Of a stretch of DNA of 64,000 bases, positions 13,701 to 25,200 are shown one piece after another. The notes under the pieces are model-generated. The model saw only the letters and a program-made list of their open reading frames with translations. It had not been told where the DNA came from and made no database searches. The position numbers were made by a program, and so were the translations under genes. Each line of letters opens with the position of its first letter. Within the stretch, counting starts at the first letter, position 1. Origin of the DNA: Iris pallida (taxonomy: Eukaryota; Streptophyta; Magnoliopsida; Asparagales; Iridaceae); NCBI GenBank assembly GCA_029216955.1, contig JANAVB010003400.1, positions 19,957,138 to 20,021,137 of the forward strand, given 5' to 3'.

Positions 13701-14595
13701 AGGTGTCGTAAACTTAGTTTGAACATGTCCAATGCAGATCAATAGATGCTCTGATAAGGACAAACAAGATAGCAGGTAAATGATCGGATTGAAATTTTAA
13801 AGAAGGATATGATTTTTTTAATATGACGGACGATACAGATACAAAAATCAAGGAATCAAATATAACAGGAACTGATCATAGACAACATAAAGAAATTTGA
13901 AACATAAAGCAATCTGAAAGATGTACTACACCAATGTAAATAAAGGGTTTCTTTTGTCAATCATTTGTAATGCACAGTTATACGATTGAGAACATTCATG
14001 ATGCCTGTGATATCTTGAGTAATTGTGGATTAATCAAAAGTGGATGGGACTAATAACAACAAAGGATATTTAGAAAAAAAGAAAAAAGAAATGGATGCTG
14101 ACTAGTCCCATTTTGAAGTTTTTTTTCTGTTTGCACTAGAGTCCTTTTTATTGTAATAGTATTTCTTTTTCATCTTCTGCATTTCAAATCCTTGTTGTTT
14201 CCAGCTTATGGGAGGGTCTTACCTAAAACTGTTATTGTAGTATTAAATTTCTGTTGCATAAAAAAATTATTTGTTGGCTTTCTTGAATTTCTGTTGCAAA
14301 TTCATAGCTAAACCAAACATATTGCAATTTCTTCTTATATCATAATATTTGTGTGGCCCAAATCATGAGACTCGAGGGTCAACATATACATAAATTTTGT
14401 AATTGACAATACATCAGTATTACTTCATACAGACTAAGATGCAAAATTGTAGATATTTATGTCATAAATAGACCAGGCTTATAGATATTTAAGTACTGGA
14501 CATAGCAAAATTAGCACACGAGCTATATATACATAAATTTTGTAATTGATATTATAGCAGTATTACTTACAGAAGGAATGCACATACAACCATAC

Positions 14596-14652
14596 CACAT
14601 TTGTCGAGTCGAATGATCCACCAAGTCCAACTTCAAGAATTGCAACATCAAC
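14596..14652 (-). pseudogene. captured folylpolyglutamate synthase exon
   Basis: On the minus strand an acceptor TTTTAG precedes a 57-base open exon and a donor GTATGG follows it. The 19 residues are VDVAILEVGLGGSFDSTNV. The segment EVGLGG-FD-TN is the conserved Mur-ligase-type motif of folylpolyglutamate synthase/dihydrofolate synthase, which adds glutamates to folates. I saw no other exon of the gene nearby, so this single exon has been carried off by the CACTA element and cannot make an enzyme. It could be included in a chimeric transcript. The family call is from the motif; how it was captured is inference. Confidence 0.7.
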
Positions 14653-14993
14653 CTAAAATAACCCAAGTTGGACAGTAAAATAAAACAGAAGGGAATAACA
14701 TTAATGAAATAGAAGTTACACTTGAAGTTAGACAAGGAACCTCCTCTATGACATATCAACAAACACGTGGTGAGCGGATCGAACAACTTGATGGCCTTGA
14801 CATGGGCGCACGGCAAGCCTGGTTCCGTCGGTGGTGACGATAGCCCCATAAACTGAGCGAGCAACGAAATATGGGAGAGAGCTGTCCCAGAGCGGGACGA
14901 ACGAAATACAGCCCCTGGTGTGCACGTACACGAAATACAGCAAAGGAAAATGGCAGGGTGTGCACGTACATGAAATATAGCCCCTGGTGGCCA

Positions 14994-15182
14994 TTAAATA
15001 ACACGGAATACAGCCCTGGGCGAGGCGAACAGGAGAGGACCCAGGCACACCAGGGTGTTCAAGATGACGACGAAGATGATGAGGGTCGAGACTGACTTGG
15101 CGAGACCCATCGACCACAGCTTTCTTGGGGACGGAAGGAAGTAATCCAGGTGGTCCTCCTCGTCTGCTCGCTTGCGCCTCAT
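14994..15182 (-). pseudogene. captured gene start with a membrane segment, unidentified
   Basis: A minus-strand frame starts at ATG (15180-15182) with a charged N-terminus (MRRKRADEEDHLDYF) followed by a clear hydrophobic segment, SVSTLIIFVVILNTLVCLGP. This is the look of a type II membrane protein or signal-anchor start. After about residue 54 the sequence runs into tandem copies of a GGGGCTGTATTTCGTGTACG-like phrase (about 14900-15020) and the frame stops. I do not recognise the gene. The setting, 390 bases from the folylpolyglutamate synthase exon and inside the same CACTA element, suggests a second captured fragment. Confidence 0.4.
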
Positions 15183-15799
15183 TCCAAATGCGGGAAAAGA
15201 GGTCTAAATTCCAAACACCTGAACCAAGAAACTAAGCAATTAAAAATGAACAAAAAAAACAAGAGAATTTGTTTAAAGATTTCCTAGTGGAATCAATTCT
15301 GATCATATAAACGTACCTTAAAATTAATTTCCAATCTGATTTCTGAGAAGGGGAGAGGAGAGAGAGGAATAAGAAGAATTACTCAGCAATAATAAGAAAG
15401 AAGGGAAGAGGGGAAAAAATTAGGTTCTCCCAAAGTGGTAGTGAATATAGAGAGAGAGAGAGTGGAGGCAGGTTAAAAAATATATGTGGATGAATGGTGT
15501 GGATTCATTCTAGAGATCCAACGGTTAGGAGTAAGGGAAAAAAAGATTTCTAAAAAAATTTGGTTTGGGCCGCCAAATAATTGCCATTCCGCTGAAATTA
15601 TTTGAGACGGTCTCAAAATTTATTTGGAATGAAAAATATTAATAGTCCCAAATAAGAGATCATTTTTCAATCTGTCACCAATAAATTTGTTTTTTGTTAC
15701 AAAAAAATATAGCAGTCCCAAATAATAATTTTTTAGGACGTTTAAAACTAGAGTTCTTAAAAGTGTTGTCCCAAAAGCCAACTTTTTTTGTAAGTGACA

Positions 15800-16333
15800 G
15801 TTTTACCTGATAAGGACCATTACTTGGTCAAATCAAAAACTAAACGTTAGTAGGATTTTGATATACTATAAGTTTTTAACTATTAGATTGCTATCATCGT
15901 ATATGCCTCTTTTGATAAAGAGTCATCGACTTTTGAGAATAAAATTTTGAGTTTGAGAACAGTGAAACCTAGTTTTATTTCATTACCTTTCTCTAGAACT
16001 CTTATATATATTTGTTTCTTGTCAAATTTTGAGGGTTTTTGTCGAGTTCTTCATCCTCTCAGATGCCTTATCTTTCATTGTCTTCATCATCGTCGTTTTT
16101 ATCGCACTTAGGGTAACTTCGTTTTGACCTCACTTTTATCGTTAAATTTGTAAATTATCATAATATTGTGACAAAATTAATGATAAGTATTCACAAACCC
16201 AAGAAAATACTAATCCTTAAAATCTTCAAAATTTTACAACCCAAAAGTAGTCTTTTTTTTTCATGTGGGCCTCATTCCTGCATCATTATCCTACTTCTTT
16301 TAAATCCCTTCTCTTATGTCCCCCTCACCCCCT

Positions 16334-16375
<42 letters not shown>

Positions 16376-18726
16376 TCCCAAAAAGTTCTATCGGTCTACA
16401 CGTCCTCTGTGACTCTTTATTCTCTTAAAAATTGGACCTTTCGTAGTTGGTCACCTTTTTTTTTTCTTACACGTTTTGATGATGTGTTTTTTATATTGAT
16501 AGGTTATGAGCTTCTTGAAAGGGAATTTGTAAAGGGTATAAACGGAAAAGAAGGGTGAGTGGAAAGAGGATACATTGTGTAGTTCGTGTTGGTATAGAGA
16601 ACTTAGTGGTGGTAAATTTAGAGGAGATAGATGAGCGAAAGACGAGCGAAATGGTGGAATGATTGTCAAATAGCCAAAGGTGATGGAAAACAAGTTGTTA
16701 TGATTAAAGATTAGATGATTTGGGAGATATAGTTTATCTTAGTTACCGAACTCGAGTGGCTCTTGTGGTTACCGATGAGATGTATAAGACCCCGGCTGGA
16801 TGGCGGAAGATCAGTGGATTGAGCCACGGGGCGTATTATTCCTTCCATTATTTGGTGGAAGTTGGGACAGTGAGCCCAACTAGCATGCAATGCAGCGTGC
16901 ACCAAGTAGTGCGTATCACCGGACATCTCAAATTTTTTTTTTTTAATCTTAGTTAGTTTATTTATTGTTATATTAAGAATGTGTTATGGCCATTAGTGGG
17001 TAAATTGAAAGTATTGGCATCTTCCTAATTATTCCCTTCGTCTTGCCTTCTTATTCGACATGTTCTTCTTTTCTATTTTCTATTATCTCTTAGCCTTCTT
17101 GCAATCTTATTATCATTATCAATAAAAATTCTTTAGATTCTTACTATTCAATATACATAATATGACGGTTGAGGGTAAATAAGTTGATAGGGAAGGATTG
17201 GAGTTAGAGATGAGGAAGATGAGTGGAAAGAAAGAAAAAGTTGAGAAGAAGTGTCAAGGTGGAGGAGGATGGTTGAAGAAGAAGAAGAACAACAAGAAGG
17301 GGAGAAGAGGATGACATTGATTTTTTATCGTCCACTAAACCAAAGTGTTGGATTAAATTTTGACTGGTAGAGACGATCATGACTCATAACTCATTTATTT
17401 TGTAGGGATTTTTTAACAAATAAAATATTTGGGCACCTATTTAAAAACATATTAAATTTGAGGGACTCAATGCAAAAAAGCCTAAGAAAGAAAACATGAT
17501 ATTTAGGTTTTATTTTTAAGTTAGGCCTCCCCAACTTTCGAAAAACTATCCAAAACAAGGACCCTATGACCTTTTGACTATTTTCAAAATAGGATCACGA
17601 AACACCGAGATAGAGACGGAAATGACTCTTTAGTTCCGTTTGATAACTGAAAATTATTTAAAAGTTTTTTTTTTTTTTTTTTTTTGAAATCAAAAATTAT
17701 TTAAAAATTGAAAACTAGTTTCTTTTGGGTTTCTGAAAACTACAGAAAGTGTTTCTGACTTAAAAATGTTTTGTTGTTAGAAAGTGGAATAACTTATGGC
17801 ATATCTTTGTTTAAAGAATATAAACTGGACCATAATTATTAGTTTGGACCACTTTTGTTAATAAAAATAAATAATAAAGGTTGTCCCAACTAGTTTTTTG
17901 AGATTTCGCATGCAGATAAAGTTTGGAAAGTATGACTTTCTACTAATTTTCATACTAGTTTTCGATAGCCAAACAGGCCTTTGGACAGGATGGGGGCAAA
18001 AAATTAAACACAAAAACAACAAAGCCTATGGACAAGAATACTTTTCTTAATAAAAGAAGAAAATGTTCTTAAGAAACATAGTAACAAACTAAAATGAAAC
18101 AAATTAGCCAAGAATAAAATAAAATTATGTCTACAATAATATATTATCCTAGGAAATCTTCAAGTTGTCTTCATTTGAAATTTTGTTAATTTTTATTTCA
18201 TTACCATCCTCTCTTTACTCCGAATATATAGATACTTCAAATACCATGAAAACATAACCAGAAGTTCATGGTATCAAAATGAAAAGTAGCCAAAATTCTA
18301 TGCGTAAACAAGTAAGTCACATTTTATCAGTCACACACAGCAATATTTCCCTTCAGCCATTGATGAGTATCAACATTCATCCCTCTGCGCAGAGGTAAAT
18401 ATAATTTGAGTTGACGAACTGGTAAGCGAGCAATCTTTTTTGTACTCGTCTCCCATCAAAAAAAATTAGTTCAGCATATCCTGGATATATTTTCCAAGAT
18501 GACTTTGGCAATTTGTTGCAATCAAATCGCATAATACCATTTACCAAGAAAGAAGAAAATTTAGTAACTTTTACAGGAAACTACATGTCAAGCCTACTTA
18601 ACCTGCACATTCCACCTCTCTCCCCCAAACTAAAACATTTATAATATCACTTCGCACACAGACACACACAAAAGACTCAAACTGACGTACCAAATCTCTG
18701 AACAGAAGCCCTAAGATACAATAGAG
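15800..18726. other. intergenic sequence, no supported gene
   Basis: AT-rich with poly-T at about 17665-17685. A 78-codon plus-strand frame (16720-16956, start MGDIVYLSYRTRV) overlaps a similar minus-strand frame and has no recognisable motif. I see no RNA gene. Confidence 0.4.
16335..16373. repeat. poly-C tract
   Basis: Thirty-nine consecutive C, an unusually long homopolymer whose exact length is likely unreliable in any assembly. Confidence 0.95.
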
Positions 18727-19293
18727 GTGTTGCACCCACTAGTTCTCCCCTCATTCTCTCCAGGCGAAACTGCATGCCAGCACAAGTCCAATAAAATACA
18801 CACACAAAAACCGATAAATCTGAAAACTCTTGGAAATGGGTTCATCATGTCATTCATCAATCTCAGATTCTTTCTCATCTTTGCCATCTCCTTTCTGCAC
18901 ACAGGAAGTTTTAAACATGTAAGAGTAGGGTACTTGCTGACTTTCTCATTTTACCAGTCAATAATGAAAATATTGATAAGGAACGGACGAATAAATTTAC
19001 TTATACGAAAACCAGATATGATTTTGAGTTTGGGATTGGCTCTCCTTTTTACTCTTGGCTTGAGTGTCACGGAGATGAAAACAATTCCATGTAGCAAATT
19101 GTATGACATTTCCTTTTCTTTATATTCTAGGGTAACTTGGACGGAGGTTCTTGATTGCAAGAGATTGCAAGAGCTTAAACCGCATATCCAAAAGATAGGT
19201 CTATCTACCTATCTGCCAACTGTCGGTCTAGGTTTTACAACATGCCTTCTCATGCTTAGATTTACCTTGGCAAGGAATTTAGCACCAACGTAG
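18727..19293 (+). CDS. unassigned 188-codon open frame
   Basis: The longest frame outside transposons and the IQD gene. It predicts hydrophobic stretches (FLIFAISFLH near residue 50, ILSLGLALLFTLGLSV near 100, LGFTTCLLML near 167) that could be membrane helices. I recognise no family, see no splice signals that define it, and find no TATA box close upstream. A minus-strand frame overlaps its first third. Chance is a real possibility; it is listed because its length is unusual for this AT-rich spacer. Confidence 0.2.
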   Translation: MLHPLVLPSFSPGETACQHKSNKIHTQKPINLKTLGNGFIMSFINLRFFLIFAISFLHTGSFKHVRVGYLLTFSFYQSIMKILIRNGRINLLIRKPDMILSLGLALLFTLGLSVTEMKTIPCSKLYDISFSLYSRVTWTEVLDCKRLQELKPHIQKIGLSTYLPTVGLGFTTCLLMLRFTLARNLAPT

Positions 19294-19939
19294 AGGATTG
19301 ACTTCATGTCGATATCCGCTTATAAAAATTACAATTAATTTATGGAGTTTTATTATGCTTCATAGTCGAGATCCCTAAGGGTTAGATGACGATGATGAGG
19401 TAAGATTTTGAGTCATTGCATCTTCATAAAAAATGTTCCATAACAATTAGAATTGTGTACATATTGTAACAAGCCCTTTGATTAAGACTAAATGTTTAGT
19501 TTATGATTTACTTTGACACCGTCTAATATTTCAACTAACTATCCAATAAAAATCCTCTAGATGTAAGGAACCCATGAAATATCATTTTATAATGATTTAA
19601 GTTTTCATGGGAATTATTCAAGTTAGTGAACTTGTAAGGCAACCTAGGTTTCTCCACTCTATATACTTTCAGTCTGTTGCATGGATGCAGAAAATAATAT
19701 CAGATCCATATCTTGTTTGAATTTGTAATTTTGATGTGTATTTGTGTTTGTTATAGCAAACCATAGAAATCAACGAAAAATAGAAAGAAAGCAAACACAA
19801 ATTTAACGCAGTTTGGTCATGGTAACCTACTCACAGGCGGAGATTGGAGATGTTCTACTAATATCAGAAAGAGAAATCACAAGTGGAGGCTCATAACAGT
19901 CAAATTCGAGACATACACAATAGTGTCTGTATTTGAGGC

Positions 19940-20560
19940 ACCATGCATAAAGATGTACACAATACTATATATACGCAACTATGTACACTAGATTAATCAG
20001 CTATATGCATGCATATTTTGATGTTCACCTTACGACTTTCTTAATGAGGGTAGAACTAGCAAATTCAGCACTAGTTATTACACAGTTAAAAGCCACCAAA
20101 ATGTAAACAGAACTCGTTGGGTTTAACTGGTCAGCTGACAGGTAACGGCTAAGGTCAAAAATATTTACTGCATTACTGTAGCCTCTGAGTGGAGCAAGAG
20201 AATTGAATTAGTATCTGTATTATGTCCTAACCCATGCCTGTCTCCGTATTCATGCAACAATGTTTAGAGATGCACACAGTTCTATATCTACACGACTATG
20301 TACGGTATATGAATCAGCCATATGCAGGTGTGATGTTCCGCCTCAACTTACCTAATGAGGCAGAACTAGCAAATCCAGCTCTAGTATTACACAGTTCAAA
20401 ATTCTAAAATCTAAATAGAACTCATCGTGTTTAACTGGTCAGCTGATATATAGGCAACATTTAACCGGTCAGCTGATATATAGGCAACAGCTATGTCAAC
20501 AAATATTTACTGCAGTACTGTAGCCTCTAAGTGAAGCTAGAGAAATGAGTTAGTATCTTT
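19940..20560. repeat. tandem duplication of about 300 bp, diverged
   Basis: The segment of about 19940-20215 recurs at about 20250-20560. Both copies share ATGTACAC, AACTAGCAAAT, a TTTAACTGGTCAGCTGA core, and TTACTGCA-TACTGTAGCCTCT followed by TTAGTATCT. The second copy contains its own 30-bp duplication (20431-20460 and 20461-20490). It sits at or just after the 3' end of the IQD coding region and may lie in its untranslated region or last intron. Confidence 0.75.
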
Positions 20561-22286
20561 AGCCAGTTATCAAGAACGAATTTTTACCTGCAGAAGTGTG
20601 AGGGGAATGGGCATCATTACCCTTCAGACTCTTGTGAACCTGTGATGCTGACCTCTGGACCCTTGGGGATGACCCCTGCTTGTCATCACTGATGGGTAAA
20701 GAATGCCTCTTCTTTATATGATTATCTTTGTCGTGGACGTCAGGGCTTGACTTTAGAGAGAGAGTCCCATTGGCCTTGGACCTTGCAGATTCGGTGGCTT
20801 GCATATAACTTGGAAGTGTGCTGCTACAGCTGAGCCTGGGTTCACTATCACTGTTATCAGGTTTAGTGATCCCAAATGAGCTCCGCCTCTTATTATTCTT
20901 CGCATCCTTAGGCAAGCGTTCCGTGCTGCTCCTTTCACCTGAATCATTTTTCAGGTTTGATGGTGAGCTCTTGCTAAATAATTTGTCTTTTGACTTTCCT
21001 GCTGCATTTTTCTTCTCGGCCTTTCTTGTTCTGCTGCTTACAGTGACCTTGCTTGATGGCGTTCCATCAGACTCTGGAATGTTGACATAGCTTTTGGGGG
21101 ATCCTTCTTGTGATAACCTATCATTACTGTGTGAATCTTTCAAGTTTTCCTGTTGAATCTGAATAGTTGATGTGCTCAACTCTGTTTGTTTTCCTTCTCC
21201 TGTACTGACTGAAAGGCAGAAATAGAATATATGATGTTTTTATCATTTTCCTCATGTTCTTGTTGCTTAACGCTCAACTCAGCAGAAGGTTCTTTTGCTT
21301 TGGTCTCCACATTTTCAAGATTAAATGCATTGCAAGAACCATTTTGCACATCATGTCTTCCCTCCAAAGTACCAAGCTCAAGAGTAATTTCCCCACGATC
21401 AGCCTCCGATTGGTCTGGTGAATCAAGTGTTGAGGAAATGGATATCTCTGTGCCACATTCCGAGGCAGCAACATGAATTGCTGGATTTTGAGTGGTGGTA
21501 TTTTCCACTGGGATAACCACGTCACCAGCTGCCATGGATTCCAGATGGTTGTGATTTGGTTTTGTTTCAACTGTAGCATCTCGACAAATATAACTGATGG
21601 ACCTACTAGCTTTCGGAGCTGAACTTAGCTCCTCAAATTTTGCCTGCACTGCAGCAAATGCTGGATTCCGAAGCTTCTTTAATCCAGTTTCAAGCTTTTT
21701 ACCTTCAGTCTCCATTGGGTCAGATGCTGCTGTCATTGCAGTACATTTCAGGTTCTCAGTAACAAAGACAGGCTTGCTAGGATTACTATCAACTTCAGAG
21801 AGTGTAGTTGCATCTACTTTCAACTGGTTTGAAACAACATTGGAGATTCTTTCAGCCTTCTCACTCATGGAGATGTTATCTTTCTTTGTGCTCAAATCTT
21901 CCTCACCCTGTGACTCCACTTTTTGATCTTTTTGCTGATAAAACAACACGTTGGCCAGGATTTGATGCTTGAACCTGAAACTCAACTGTACCAGAAGTAA
22001 CATCTGTTGAGTCCCCTTTATCTTCAGCAGCTGCAGGTTTACTCTCAGACATATTCAAAATAGGTAATGTAGGAGAAACCATAACAGGGATACCATCTAT
22101 TTCATCAGAAGAGGTCTGCACATTTTTTCCATCCTCTTCCTGACAACCTTGATTCCAATCAAGCTCTGTCTGTTGCCCTGGTGAGGTTACAGCCATCCAC
22201 CTCTCCAACCAATGCCATGCTGAATCAGGCCTCAGTGAATCACAGCTTATGTAAATGGGTTTCGTTTTTGGCGTCGTGTCCAAAAG
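20559..22286 (-). CDS. IQD32: IQD32-like, exon 5/6 region with two frame shifts
   Basis: Starts after acceptor CACAAG with [14 protein letters not shown] and AWHWLERWM. The frame changes near 21930-21950, runs to about 21180 ([22 protein letters not shown]), then returns to the first frame for the C-terminus ([31 protein letters not shown]). Both shifts sit at A homopolymers: A5 at about 21936-21944 and A4 at about 21193-21196. One base less in the first and one more in the second would restore a single frame, which points to base-calling error. T-rich acceptor-like ends (TTTTATCAG, TTTCTGCCTTTCAG) near both points leave small introns possible. A donor-like CAGGTAAAA at 20584-20590 suggests a tiny last exon downstream; otherwise the frame ends at 20559. 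Confidence 0.75.
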
Positions 22287-25200
22287 CTTGTGGTCAATAA
22301 TAAAGCAATTAGTTTGTATCTAAAGATACCAAACTGAAAAGAACACTTAACTGAAATTGTTTGAATATCGAAAATGGGTAGTAAGTCATACCTGACGAGC
22401 AAACCCATTAGAAAGTAACTTGTCAACTGCAGAATTTGTCTTATCTGATGTTAACTGAGAATTCCTCTTCGGCTGGAAAAAGAAACTAGGTCAAGTCGGA
22501 AGAACGTATAGAATAACAAGATATATTATTTACTGTAGCTCAAAACTGAGCAACTAATACTAACTGAATCTCTAATGAAAAATTCACACTAGGTTAGAGA
22601 GCCAAATCCTGTAGACATGCATAAAAAGAGTTGTTGGAGAAGTAATAAAGCTTGCTTTATGAAGAGTACCATAGTCAACGACAATGATGCGCAATTAATG
22701 GTGTAGCTATATAACTAGAATAAGTATGGATATTTATGGTATATTTAGTATAGGAATATGTTATATTTAGTATGGAAATATGTTATGTTTAGTATGGAAA
22801 TATCCCGAGGACATATTTGAGATGCCAGAATATGCCACATGATATTCCATTGGATATTTCATGATGTAAAGGCTATAGAAAGCCTATGAGACTATCAAAG
22901 AAATAATATCATCAATCAATTACAACATGGTATCAGAGCCACCTTTCCACAAACCCTAGCCGCCACCAAACCCTAACCTTTTCCCTCCTCCCTCTCTCTC
23001 CCCGCCACCAAAACCCTAACCCGAAGCAGCCCTCCCTTTCCCCCACAGTCGCAGCAATCCCCCCCTCCTTTCCGTGCGGCTGCTGCTACGACTGTTGTTG
23101 TCGCGGCTGCTACTGCTGCGACTGCCGTTGCTGCGGTTTGCCGCTACTGCGGTTGCCGCTGCTGCCATGGTGGCACGAGCGCCGACCGCTCCCCCACGTG
23201 CGCGCTGCCCCACCCCTTTGCCGCACACAACGGCGCATTTGTTGCCATTATTCGGATCATTCCGAAAGAGGACACCGATGCCTAGATCTGATGAAACAGA
23301 CATGTTCGGATCTAGGAATGGACGACGAGGACGAGCGTGAGTCGTGGAGCGGGCGTGACGTGATCAGAGAGGAGGAGCATCGATGGAGGAGATTATCAAG
23401 AAGCTGAAGATGTCGGCTGGTGAGAGCACGACACGAACGTCGCCGAAGTTGGAGCTTCCCTCCATCGATCTGAAGTTGGATGGACCAGCCACCTATTTGA
23501 GTTGGTCACGGAGGGTGAGTAGAACCCTCGCAGGAAAGAACCTGGAGGAGTTCCTGACGGACGAGAAAGAGCCGGACGAGGGTTCGACAGGACGCGACGA
23601 GTGGAAGTTCACTCATATGGTAATCTACATCTGGCTTCTCAACTCCTTAGTCCAGTCTATTGCCGCCACAGTAGATGGCATTGAAATAGTGAAGGATGTG
23701 TGGAAGAAGTTAAGGAGGACCTATGATGGTGTGGGGAACAACTTACGGATCTTCCAGATAAATGGGGAGATCAACGACACCGTACAGGAAGAAAAGACGG
23801 TGCAGGAGTATGCCACGGAGTTGGAACGTCTGTGGTTGGATTATGATCACTCATCAAAACGGACGAGCTGCGGGGACCCGAAGTGTAAGGAGAGACGTGT
23901 GTCTGCAAGAGAGGACGATGAAATTCCTCAAATGGCTGACTGCAGCATTCGCACAGAGGACGGCCTTACTTCTCGTCCAACCAGAAATCCCTAGTCTTGA
24001 AGAGGCTATCTCGGCCATGATCCAGGAGGAGACACGCATCAGACTGCAGGTGGGGACATGTGGTCCCTCCGAAGCAAAATCTGCACCAGCGGTTACAAGC
24101 TCGGGCGACACAGGGTCCAAGAGAGAACCCTGGCAGCACAATCGGCAGTGCTACAACTGCGGGGAGATGGGCCATCATCGGTATGCTTGTACCAAACCAC
24201 CTAGGGAGGGAGACTCAGGTGGTGGACGTGGACAGTTCGGTGGACGAGAATATATTGGAGGACGTGGTCGTGGTCGAGGGGGTCGACGAGGCGGCCGAGG
24301 AGGTTATCGGACAAATCTGCTGGTAGCAGAGGAGAATGGAGGAGCTGTTGACACTTTTACTGAGGAGGATCAGGCACTGCTGGACCTGCTGGAGAGGAAG
24401 AAGAGAGCGTCAACCGAGGGAGACAGGAGGAGTGGAACAGAGGAGGCATCCACCTCATTCTTCGTTGGGGACAACGTCGCTATGTATGCCCAAACATCAT
24501 AAAGTATTGACGAGTCACTTGCTCTTGCATCTATGTCGTCGCTTAAAACGTCAGACTGGATTATTAACTCGGGAGCATCTCGACATGTGACAGAAAATAC
24601 TAGTGAGTTTTCTTCTTACAGTCACCTAGCATCAGCAGACAGCATTCAGACAGCAGATGACACTTTCCAGCCAGTGGTCGTAAGGGTACTGTTAATTGTA
24701 CAGGTTCAAAAAGATTATCCAATATTTTACATGCTCCATCCTTTCCAGTCAGTCTCTTGTCTATTAGTTCTATAATTCTCCAACTTAAATGCATTGTTTC
24801 TTTTAATATTCCTAAGGTGATCTTCCAGGAAAAAGGGACGGGACGACGACTTGGGACTGGCACTTGGCATGAGGAACTGTGGTACCTAGATCGAGAAGGA
24901 CTGGACTCGGTACTGGTATCTATGGCAGAAAAGGCTGGAATGGGAGGACTGCAACAGAGGACTGAAAAGACTTTGATACTTCATCATAGGAGGATGGGAC
25001 ATTCTTCTTTTGATACTTTAAGTAAGTTATATCCAGAGATTTATGCAAAAACAGATATAAAAAAATTAGTATGTGATGCATGCGAGTTAGAAAAATTTAC
25101 TAGAAGCTCATGTTGGTACGGGTCATAGGAGCTATATTGCTTTTGAGGTAGTACATTCAGATGTTTGGGGTCCATGCACTATTAACACTATGAATGGGTA

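Larger units (their letters stand above)
7008..15796. mobile_element. CACTA (En/Spm-like) element with captured gene fragments
   Basis: The left end reads CACTACAAAAAAAGTG. The right end, on the other strand, reads CACTTACAAAAAAAGT, and both continue into a shared TTTGGGACAAC motif. The element is flanked by a 3-bp direct repeat, ACA (7005-7007 and 15797-15799), the duplication length of CACTA transposases. Subterminal regions (7030-7330 and about 15560-15790) are full of GGGACGG/TTAGGACG-type motifs, as expected of transposase-binding arrays. I see no TNP2-type transposase or TNPA frame, so it is probably non-autonomous. The interior carries a folylpolyglutamate synthase exon (14596-14652) and a gene-like fragment (14994-15182), the pattern of a gene-capturing CACTA. 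Internal direct repeats include a 35-bp phrase at 8058 and 8142. Confidence 0.85.

Noticed and set aside
18711..18756. Last exon of the IQD gene: phase-compatible acceptor ATGCAG followed by a short frame to TAG
   Set aside because: The phase fits the donor at 20587, but the peptide does not resemble the usual IQD32 C-terminus and the distance is 1.8 kb; kept only as a possibility.
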